Shown here piece by piece: positions 1-7,174 of a DNA stretch of 64,000 bases (its first letter is position 1; each line of letters starts with the position of its first letter). The notes beneath the pieces were generated by a model, which made no database searches, had not been told where the DNA came from, and was given only the letters and a program-made list of their open reading frames with translations. The position numbers and the translations under genes were made by a program. Origin of the DNA: Echinicola salinicaeni (GTDB taxonomy: Bacteria > Bacteroidota > Bacteroidia > Cytophagales > Cyclobacteriaceae); NCBI RefSeq assembly GCF_014280965.1, contig NZ_JACODZ010000001.1, positions 248,001 to 312,000 of the forward strand, given 5' to 3'.

Positions 1-365
1 CTGAGAATGTGAAAGCAGCTTCAAAAACCTTAGTTGATATCAACCAATCATACAGTAAGACAGCCGAAGCATTATCAGAAATGTCTTCTGCATCACAAGA
101 TGCAAAAGAATACCATGGGCAAGTGGTAGCTGTAACAAAAAATTTATCTGCATTGAATGCAGTTTATGAATTGGAATTGCAGGATGCTAACAGTCATGTT
201 AAAGTTCTTAATAAATTCTATTCTAACGTTACCGCAGCTATGGAAGGCTTGAATGAGGCAGGCAAAGAAACTGAAGCATTCAAAGCTGAACTGGCTAAAT
301 TAAACAAGAACGTTAGTTCTCTCAACAATGTATATGGTGGTATGCTTACTGCCATGAAAGGTTGA
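1..365 (+). CDS. gldL: GldL, C-terminal part (cut by window edge)
   Basis: The reading frame is open from the first base, so the gene begins before the window and only its last ~120 codons are present. What remains is a hydrophilic, helical, coiled-coil-like segment rich in Ala, Asn, Leu and Lys, ending 38 bases before gldM. In Bacteroidota, GldL is an inner-membrane protein with two N-terminal membrane helices and a cytoplasmic tail, and it forms the type IX secretion/gliding motor with GldM. The visible part matches that cytoplasmic tail. Identification rests mainly on position before gldM-gldN; the membrane helices cannot be checked here. The in-frame GTG at base 9 is internal, not a start. 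Confidence 0.85.
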   Translation, partial: ENVKAASKTLVDINQSYSKTAEALSEMSSASQDAKEYHGQVVAVTKNLSALNAVYELELQDANSHVKVLNKFYSNVTAAMEGLNEAGKETEAFKAELAKLNKNVSSLNNVYGGMLTAMKG

Positions 366-403
366 GGTTAAATTTTTCTTAGAACTATAATTTAACTGGA
401 TAT

Positions 404-2005
404 ATGGCCGGTGGAAAAGAAACGCCACGGCAGAAGATGATCGGGATGATGTATCTCGTTTTGACTGCCCTGTTGGCATTGCAAGTAAGTAATCAAATAT
501 TACAAAAGTTCATTTTGTTGAATGATGGATTGGAGAGAACCTCTAAGAACTATATTCAAAAGAATGTTCAAACGATAGAAACAATAGGAAATACGGTGGA
601 ACAACAAGGCAATAATGCCAAAGATGTTCCTAAAGTAGCCGCAGCTCAAGAAGTAAGGGAAAAAACCGCAGAGGTTTTTGCTTATTTGGAAAGCTTAAAG
701 CAGGACCTTATTACTAGCTCCAACGCTTTGAATGATGAGGGACAATTCCAGAATAGTGCACTAAAGAACACTGATATTCCTGGAAATATCTTTAATAATA
801 ACAAAAAGGGTTATGAAATGCAGGAAAGGCTCAATGCTTATCCTGAAGAAATTTCAGCCATATTGAATAGTCTGGGTATTTCCTTGACCTTTGATAAGAT
901 CGCCAAGAATGCCGATGAGATAGATTTATTCAAAAATGATCCTGATGTTAGTTATAAGGATTTCGTGAACTTAAACTTTGTGAAATCTCCTGTGGGGGCA
1001 GTTTTGGCCATCATTAGTCAATATCAAAATGAGGTGCTGAATATAGAATCTGAGGCCCTTTCTGAAATAACTAACTCTTTGGGTTCGTTTTATTTTAAGT
1101 CGGATGTGTTTGAACCAATGGTTTCAGCCAATTCGAATATTGTAGCTGCAGGTACTAAATTTGAGGGAAGTTTATTTATCGCTTCTTCCTCTTCTTCTGT
1201 ACAGCCAAAAATGACGGCAAATGGAGCAGAAATTCCTGTAGAAAATGGCTTTGGGCAAATTAGCTTTCCTGTAACTCCTGCCGGGAGTTATGATGACAGA
1301 GGGTTAGCTAAGAAAACCTTCTCTGGTGAGGTAGTGATTAATATCAATGGTACGGATAGTGTAATGCCATATTCCTATGATTATTATGTTGCTAACCCAA
1401 CTATTGAAGTTACAGCAGAGGCTATTCAACAATTGTATGCAGAATGTGCGAATGAATTGAGTATTAAGGTGCCTGCTTTAGGTAATAATTATGCTCCTGA
1501 ATTTGCCATCAGTAATGGACAGGCAATCAAAGGAAGTAAGCCTGGCGATGTGACGATTATCCCGGGAAGTTCAGGAAAGGTAAATATTGGTGTGAGTAGT
1601 GGAGGTGTTAAAATCGGTACCAAAACTTATGATATCAGACCAGTTCCAGCACCAACAATTCGTCCATTTGATGCAAGGGGAGCTATTGATTTGAGTAATC
1701 CATATCCAGCTCCAGGTCCTTCTACTTTGATGGTGAAAGCCATTCCGGAACCTACTTTCGGTAGAACCATGCCTAAGGATGCTAAATTTGAAGTTACTGG
1801 AGGAGTGGTTAAATTATTGAGGAATGAAGTTCCAAGAGATCAGGTAAATATATCTGGAGAGAATGTTGCAATTAGAAGTTTGTTGGCAGCTGCCAGAAGT
1901 GGTGATGCATTGGTAATTCAGGTCACTGAGGTGACTAGAACGAATTTTAGAGGTAACAAAATCAAGAGTACTCAGAACGAAATTATTAGGATACCAATTA
2001 AGTAA
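404..2005 (+). CDS. gldM: GldM, gliding motility / type IX secretion motor protein
   Basis: A 533-residue protein with one N-terminal membrane helix (about residues 12-33) following a short basic cytoplasmic start, then a long periplasmic part. This is the GldM (PorM) layout: the helix packs with GldL in the inner membrane, and the periplasmic domains span towards the GldK/GldN ring at the outer membrane to drive secretion and gliding. Length is normal for the family. The C-terminal half is rich in Gly, Pro and beta-forming residues, as expected for the stacked periplasmic domains. It sits between gldL and gldN, probably in one transcript. The ATG start directly precedes the membrane-helix segment. 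Confidence 0.95.
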   Translation: MAGGKETPRQKMIGMMYLVLTALLALQVSNQILQKFILLNDGLERTSKNYIQKNVQTIETIGNTVEQQGNNAKDVPKVAAAQEVREKTAEVFAYLESLKQDLITSSNALNDEGQFQNSALKNTDIPGNIFNNNKKGYEMQERLNAYPEEISAILNSLGISLTFDKIAKNADEIDLFKNDPDVSYKDFVNLNFVKSPVGAVLAIISQYQNEVLNIESEALSEITNSLGSFYFKSDVFEPMVSANSNIVAAGTKFEGSLFIASSSSSVQPKMTANGAEIPVENGFGQISFPVTPAGSYDDRGLAKKTFSGEVVININGTDSVMPYSYDYYVANPTIEVTAEAIQQLYAECANELSIKVPALGNNYAPEFAISNGQAIKGSKPGDVTIIPGSSGKVNIGVSSGGVKIGTKTYDIRPVPAPTIRPFDARGAIDLSNPYPAPGPSTLMVKAIPEPTFGRTMPKDAKFEVTGGVVKLLRNEVPRDQVNISGENVAIRSLLAAARSGDALVIQVTEVTRTNFRGNKIKSTQNEIIRIPIK

Positions 2006-2051
2006 TTAGAAAGCTGAGGCTCTGAAGTTAGAAGAGCAAAAAAATATTGTT

Positions 2052-2873
2052 ATGAAACTATTTAATAAAATCTTTGGATCGCTGCTGGTTTTACTTGTTA
2101 TGGCAAGTGGAGCAGAAGTCTTTGGGCAGGGAGCAGGAGCAACCAGTGTTGACCCTTCCAGCTATGGAGATAGGCAGTTTGAGATAGATACGGTGTTCTC
2201 CGCTCACCCAATCAGGGAGGATGACAAAATGTATCAGATCGGTGTTTGGAGAAGAATTGATCTTAGAGAGAAATACAACCATCCACTCTATGGTACAGGA
2301 GATACCAAAAGAAATGGTATCATTAACAGTATATATAAAGCTGTAGTGGAGGAAAATGCTATAGAGGTATTTGAGGATGAGGAATTCACGACACCTCTTT
2401 CCATAGCTGATTTTCAGAATAACTTCTGGATCGCAGCTAATGGAGACAGTATTTTCGTCAAAAACCTTTATTATTTGGATCTGAAAGAGGATTTTCTTTT
2501 TGATAAGCATCATTCACAAATAAAATTTGATGTGAAATATATTCACTTGGTGATGCCTTCACAGACAAATTCCAATGCAGGTCAAAAGACCATTGCTTAT
2601 ATCAGGTTTAAAGATTTCTATGAGTATTTCAAGGATCATCCTGAAGCGAGATGGATTAATTTCAAGAATACTTCAAAGGATTTATCCTATAGCCAAGCAT
2701 TTGATTTGAGATTGTTTAAATCAGTGGTGAGGAAGTTCTCTAATGCCGATGATGCCTTGATTGCGGATTTGATTGATCCTACTCATCCTAATCCTGAATT
2801 GCAGGCTTATCTCAATGGTTTGAAGTTTGAATATGATCTATTAGAATTTGAAAATAGCCTTTGGGAATGGTAA
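2052..2873 (+). CDS. gldN: GldN, gliding motility / type IX secretion protein
   Basis: A 273-residue exported protein with an N-terminal signal peptide ending near residue 26. GldN (PorN) is a periplasmic partner of the lipoprotein GldK and forms the ring below the outer membrane in the type IX secretion system. The middle of the protein, with its acidic, aromatic-rich segments, and its place as last gene after gldM fit the family. It is followed directly by a strong bidirectional hairpin terminator, so it closes the gld operon in this genome. Confidence 0.93.
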   Translation: MKLFNKIFGSLLVLLVMASGAEVFGQGAGATSVDPSSYGDRQFEIDTVFSAHPIREDDKMYQIGVWRRIDLREKYNHPLYGTGDTKRNGIINSIYKAVVEENAIEVFEDEEFTTPLSIADFQNNFWIAANGDSIFVKNLYYLDLKEDFLFDKHHSQIKFDVKYIHLVMPSQTNSNAGQKTIAYIRFKDFYEYFKDHPEARWINFKNTSKDLSYSQAFDLRLFKSVVRKFSNADDALIADLIDPTHPNPELQAYLNGLKFEYDLLEFENSLWEW

Positions 2874-2900
2874 TCATTCTCAAAGATTAGAATAACAAAA

Positions 2901-2934
2901 ATAGAGCAGGTAAATCACCTGCTCTATTTTTTTA
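2901..2934. terminator. Bidirectional terminator between gldN and uvrC
   Basis: An 11-bp perfect inverted repeat (2901-2911 with 2917-2927) has a 5-base loop and is followed by a run of T on the plus strand. It ends the gld operon. On the minus strand it lies beyond the tandem repeat that follows uvrC. Confidence 0.85.
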
Positions 2935-3013
2935 TAAAGTCTATTATTTTTTTATAAAGTCTATTATTTTTTTATAAAGTCTATTATTTTTTTATAAAGT
3001 CTATTATTTTTTT
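2925..3013. repeat. 20-bp tandem repeat, about 4.4 copies, at the uvrC 3' end
   Basis: The unit CTATTATTTTTTTATAAAGT is repeated head to tail without a mismatch at 2941, 2961 and 2981. A partial copy starts at 3001 and a partial match runs through 2925-2940. On the minus strand the unit encodes the last residues of UvrC and its stop (DFIKK, then TAA TAG), so the array looks like a tandem duplication of the gene's own terminal codons. Extra copies fall after the stop and leave the protein unchanged. Confidence 0.95.
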
Positions 3014-4777
3014 GCCCTTATCCTTACCTATTAATTCAATGATTTCTTCTTCATTGGCCTCTTTGATATTCTTAATAGATTTAAAATGTTTAAGTAATTT
3101 ATTACTGGTTTGCGGACCTATGCCATCTATTTCATCCAGCGCAGTTTTAAAGGCGTCTTTACTTCTGATATCTCTATGAAAGGTGATGGCAAACCTGTGG
3201 GCTTCGTCCCTTATTCTTTGGATCAATCTTAGTGATTCAGATTTTTTATCTATATGCAATGGATAGGAGTCCTCAGGGAAATAAATTTCTTCAAGTCTTT
3301 TGGCGATTCCTACAACAGGGACCTGTCCATAGATACCTATAGCTTTCATGGCTTCCACTGCAGCCGATAGTTGCCCTTTTCCGCCATCAATTACTATTAG
3401 ATTGGGTAAGGGTCTATTTTCTTTTAATAGGCGCTTATATCGTCTTCCTACTACCTCTGTCATACTAGCGAAATCATCAGGGCCAATGACAGTTTTGATA
3501 TGAAAGTGCCTGTATTCCTTTTTGGCAGGCTTGCCGTTAATGAAACATACCATGCTGGCTACAGGATATGACCCCTGTATATTGGAGTTGTCAAAACATT
3601 CGATATGTTCTGGAATATCTTTTAAGGACAAATCCTTTTGTAATTGTAATAAAATCCGGTTCTTTTTTTCTTTGGCTTTTCCACTTAGCAATGCCTTTTC
3701 TTTTTTGTAGTACATGGCATTTTTAAGTGAAAGCTCAATTAATTTACGTTTATCGCCAATTTTTGGCACCACCAAATGGAGCCCCTCAATAGGTTCTTCC
3801 AATGGGATATTACTAATGATTTCTTTGGAGTCACTTTGGAACTGGTCTCTTAATCTGAACAGTGCTGTTAATAATAGTTCAAGATCAGTTTCATCTAGCT
3901 TCTTTTTAAGTTCTACAGTTTTGGTGATATGGATGGCGCCATTTTTAATTTTGAGGTAATTAACAAAGGCAAACTTTTCATCAGAGACAATGGTGAAAAC
4001 ATCCAAACTGGTGATTTGAGGATTAGCTACAAGGGATTTGGCTTGGTATTTTTCCAATAGCTCCAATTTGTCTTTAAAACGCTGTGCCCTCTCAAATTGT
4101 AGGTTTTCCGCGGCTTCTTGCATTTTGGCTTTAAAGAAGGCTCGAGGTATGCCTAAATTGCCTTTTAGGATATTCTTGGCTTGGTCAATATCCTTCATAT
4201 AATCCTTTTCGCTTTGAAGTGCTTCACAAGGCCCAAGGCAGTTTCCAATATGGTATTCTAAGCAAACCTTATAGTTTTGCTCAGCTATTTTATATGGGTT
4301 GAGGTCCAGTTTGCAGGTCCTAATGGTAAACAAAGTACGGATCAATTCAAGTACATTGTTCATGGCTTTGACACTGGCAAATGGGCCATAGTAGGTGCCT
4401 TTAGATGGAATAACTTTTCGCGTAGGATATATTTGTGGAAAATGCTCTTGGGTTAGGAGTAAATAGGGGTAGGTTTTATCATCCTTGAGTAGAATATTGT
4501 ATTTGGGCTGTGCTTTTTTAATTAGGTTGTTTTCCAGTAAAAGGGCATCAAATTCTGAGTTGACGATGGTGAACTCTATCTTATTGATTTCCCTGACCAT
4601 TCTTTTTGTTTTCAGGTTTAATCCAGCACTTTTTACAAAATAACTGCTTACTCTTTTCTTCAGGCTTTTGGCCTTACCCACATAGATGAGCGTTCCCTCA
4701 TCATTAAAGTATTTATAAACCCCTGGTGAATCAGGAAGTTTCAAGTATTCATCACGATTGTATGATGGTGTTTGCAT
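2984..4777 (-). CDS. uvrC: UvrC, excinuclease ABC subunit C
   Basis: This endonuclease makes both incisions in nucleotide excision repair with UvrA and UvrB. In order the protein shows an N-terminal GIY-YIG nuclease domain (PGVYKY ... IYVGKAKSL within the first ~90 residues), a cysteine cluster near the middle, a UVR motif, a UvrC RNase H-like domain with the DNSN motif, and C-terminal helix-hairpin-helix motifs (DGIGPQTSNKLL). I choose the ATG at 4777, giving 597 residues and the start MQTPSYNRDEYL. The longer frame to 4804 would translate through the terminator of the upstream gene. A TAnnTTTG box lies only six bases before this ATG. The final codons are the first unit of a 20-bp tandem repeat. 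Confidence 0.96.
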   Translation of the reverse strand: MQTPSYNRDEYLKLPDSPGVYKYFNDEGTLIYVGKAKSLKKRVSSYFVKSAGLNLKTKRMVREINKIEFTIVNSEFDALLLENNLIKKAQPKYNILLKDDKTYPYLLLTQEHFPQIYPTRKVIPSKGTYYGPFASVKAMNNVLELIRTLFTIRTCKLDLNPYKIAEQNYKVCLEYHIGNCLGPCEALQSEKDYMKDIDQAKNILKGNLGIPRAFFKAKMQEAAENLQFERAQRFKDKLELLEKYQAKSLVANPQITSLDVFTIVSDEKFAFVNYLKIKNGAIHITKTVELKKKLDETDLELLLTALFRLRDQFQSDSKEIISNIPLEEPIEGLHLVVPKIGDKRKLIELSLKNAMYYKKEKALLSGKAKEKKNRILLQLQKDLSLKDIPEHIECFDNSNIQGSYPVASMVCFINGKPAKKEYRHFHIKTVIGPDDFASMTEVVGRRYKRLLKENRPLPNLIVIDGGKGQLSAAVEAMKAIGIYGQVPVVGIAKRLEEIYFPEDSYPLHIDKKSESLRLIQRIRDEAHRFAITFHRDIRSKDAFKTALDEIDGIGPQTSNKLLKHFKSIKNIKEANEEEIIELIGKDKGKKIIDFIKK

Positions 4778-4782
4778 AATAA

Positions 4783-4790
4783 CAAATATA
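4783..4790 (-). promoter_or_regulatory. uvrC -7 promoter box (probable leaderless start)
   Basis: On the minus strand the sequence reads TATATTTG, an exact match to the Bacteroidota -7 consensus TAnnTTTG. It ends five bases before the uvrC ATG, so transcription would begin at or next to the start codon. It directly follows the terminator of the penicillin-binding protein gene. Confidence 0.6.
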
Positions 4791-4822
4791 AAAAAACAGC
4801 TCACCGGCGCGAGCTGTTTTCA
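4791..4822 (-). terminator. Terminator after the penicillin-binding protein gene
   Basis: A 10-bp perfect stem (4793-4802 with 4811-4820, 8-base loop) is followed by a T-run on the minus strand. It separates the penicillin-binding protein transcript from uvrC. Confidence 0.85.
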
Positions 4823-4857
4823 ACTTTATTTAATGTGTCAATTAAGGAATAAGTTGC

Positions 4858-7170
4858 TTAAAAGTCGTTGCTACTTCTATCATAATCAAAGTCCGAGAAA
4901 TCGTCTGTTTTAAGATTGTATTCTTCACAGTCCAGTTCAATACTTAATGGCCTTTCAGGTTTTTGGAATGGCCCTTTGGTGATTCCCAAGCTAGGATCAT
5001 TATAAACCTTGGTCATGTATTTAACCCAAATTGGACGGGCGGTTCTTGCTCCCTGTCCATTGAGCCAACTTCTAAAGTGTACAGCGCGGTCATCACCTCC
5101 AACCCAAACACCACTTACAAGGTCTTTGCTAAGTCCTATATACCATCCATCAGAGGCATTTTGGGTTGTTCCAGTTTTACCACCAAGTTCATTGTCCGTT
5201 CTTAAGCTCATAGGAATACCCTGACTGGTACCTCCTGTTTCTTCGAAACCTCCCATAAGCATATGTAGCATCAGATAGGCATGTTCCTCGCTCATTGCAG
5301 GTTTTTTTCTGGCGGGGAATTGGTGAAGGACATTGCCATTTTTATCCTCAATCCTATCGATATAATAAGGTTTTATGTGTTCTCCTTTATTGGCAAAAGT
5401 ACTCATGGCCCCTACCATTTCTAAAATAGATACATCACTGGTTCCTAATGCCAATGCCGGTACTGGGTCCAAGTCACTGGTAACCCCTAATCTATGAGCT
5501 GTCTCAACTACTACTTCAGGGCTTATTTGCTTCATAATATAAGCAGTGATGGAGTTGATAGATCTTGCCATAGCTTGCCTAATGGTCATTTTCTCATAGG
5601 AGAATTTTCCGTCAGCATTGTTAGGTATCCAAGTCGGTTGATCGGGGATATTGATTTCTACTGGTTGATCTACTACCGTATAGCAAGGACTATAACCATT
5701 TTCAATGGCAGCGGCATAGACAAAAGGTTTAAAGGTAGATCCTGGCTGTCGCTTACCTTCCCGCACATGATCATACTTAAAATATTTATGGTTCAATCCA
5801 CCTACCCAGGCTTTGATATGGCCAGAGTGTGGGTCCATTGAAACAAATCCTGTTTGAAGGAAAGTTTTGTAATACCTGAGAGAATCCATGGAACTCATAA
5901 GGGTATCGATTTCACCCCTCTCCCAAGAAAAGACTTTCATTTTTTTCTTTTCATTGAGTTTAATGTCAATTGAATCGGAACCTGCTCCATATTTATTTAC
6001 CAAGACCCTATAAGCCTCGGTTCTTTTGATCATAGTTTCGAGGAAATTTGGAATCACTCTATTATCACTGTCGATCCAAGGTTCTCTTCCTCTGAGTTCC
6101 TTTTCAAATTTAGCCTGAAGCTCTCTCATATGTTCATCAACAGATTCCTCAGCGTACCTTTGCATTCGGCTATCAATGGTGGTATATATTCTCAGTCCAT
6201 CTCCAAAAAGGTCATAGGGCTTACCATCAACCTTTAAGTTCTCATTGGTCCATTTGATTAAGTCAGCTTTTACGATTTCCCTAAAATAAGTGGCCAGGCC
6301 GCGGTTGTGGCTTTCTACATTATAGTCCAACTCCAGTGGCAATGAGGAAATAGAATCATATTCCACATCAGTAATGAATTCATACTTTCTCATCTGGTTT
6401 AGAACAGTATTCCTTCTCCTTAGGGAGTTGTCAGGATTATAAACCGGGCTGTAATAGGTTGGGGCCTTGAAAAGACCTACGAGTACAGCTGACTCCTGAA
6501 TAGCAAGATCTTTTGGCGTTTTATTAAAGAATGTTTTTGAGGCTGTTTTAATCCCATAAGCATTACTCCCAAACTCTGAAGTGTTCAGGTACATGGTGAT
6601 AATTTCATCCTTGGTATACGCTTTTTCCAGTTGGGTAGCGACAATCCATTCTTTGGTCTTTATGATTAGCATTCTCAAACCAGGAATTCTACTTAATGAC
6701 CCTTGAGATTCAGCCCCTCTGGTCTTGAACAAATTTTTTGCTGTTTGCTGACTAAGCGTACTTCCGCCCCCTGCGCTACTTTGTCCAAGTAGAATTGTCT
6801 TGAAAAATACCCTGGCCAATCCTTTCAAGTCAATACCTGAATGGTCCTCAAAACGAATGTCTTCAGTGGCAACCAATGCTTGTATCAAATTCGGCGAAAG
6901 TTCATTGTATTTAACTGGAGAACGGTTTTCTCTATAATATTTCCCAAGTAATACGCCGTCTGCAGAATAAAGCTCTGATGCCAGTTCACTATCAGGGTTT
7001 TCCAGGGTCTTAAAATCTGGCAGCTCACCATATAGCCCCAAAAAATTAACACTTACCGACCAAATGAATATGACAAGACCTAGCAGTCCTGCAAAAAAAA
7101 TGATCCAAAGGGACTTAACTATTTTACCTGCAAAACTGCTGCTTTTTGTGGTTTGTTTTTTCTTACTCAT
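4858..7170 (-). CDS. Class A penicillin-binding protein (PBP1A type)
   Basis: A bifunctional peptidoglycan synthase of about 770 residues: a short cytoplasmic tail, one membrane helix (about residues 18-40), a glycosyltransferase domain with the catalytic-Glu region EDIRFEDHSGID and GGSTLSQQ, then a transpeptidase domain. The transpeptidase motifs are all visible: SxxK as STFK with the nucleophile at Ser478, SxN as SIN, and KTGTT. I choose the ATG at 7170 because it lies four bases after the stop of the upstream sprE/porW gene. A longer frame to 7206 would overlap that gene. The two genes are probably cotranscribed and end at the hairpin before uvrC. Confidence 0.93.
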   Translation of the reverse strand: MSKKKQTTKSSSFAGKIVKSLWIIFFAGLLGLVIFIWSVSVNFLGLYGELPDFKTLENPDSELASELYSADGVLLGKYYRENRSPVKYNELSPNLIQALVATEDIRFEDHSGIDLKGLARVFFKTILLGQSSAGGGSTLSQQTAKNLFKTRGAESQGSLSRIPGLRMLIIKTKEWIVATQLEKAYTKDEIITMYLNTSEFGSNAYGIKTASKTFFNKTPKDLAIQESAVLVGLFKAPTYYSPVYNPDNSLRRRNTVLNQMRKYEFITDVEYDSISSLPLELDYNVESHNRGLATYFREIVKADLIKWTNENLKVDGKPYDLFGDGLRIYTTIDSRMQRYAEESVDEHMRELQAKFEKELRGREPWIDSDNRVIPNFLETMIKRTEAYRVLVNKYGAGSDSIDIKLNEKKKMKVFSWERGEIDTLMSSMDSLRYYKTFLQTGFVSMDPHSGHIKAWVGGLNHKYFKYDHVREGKRQPGSTFKPFVYAAAIENGYSPCYTVVDQPVEINIPDQPTWIPNNADGKFSYEKMTIRQAMARSINSITAYIMKQISPEVVVETAHRLGVTSDLDPVPALALGTSDVSILEMVGAMSTFANKGEHIKPYYIDRIEDKNGNVLHQFPARKKPAMSEEHAYLMLHMLMGGFEETGGTSQGIPMSLRTDNELGGKTGTTQNASDGWYIGLSKDLVSGVWVGGDDRAVHFRSWLNGQGARTARPIWVKYMTKVYNDPSLGITKGPFQKPERPLSIELDCEEYNLKTDDFSDFDYDRSSNDF

Positions 7171-7174
7171 GACT

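Noticed and set aside
2091-2513. 140-codon frame on the minus strand inside gldN
   Set aside because: It is antisense to a well-supported gene and has no family features.
2925-3013. CRISPR array
   Set aside because: The repeats are directly adjacent with no spacers, so this is a simple tandem repeat.
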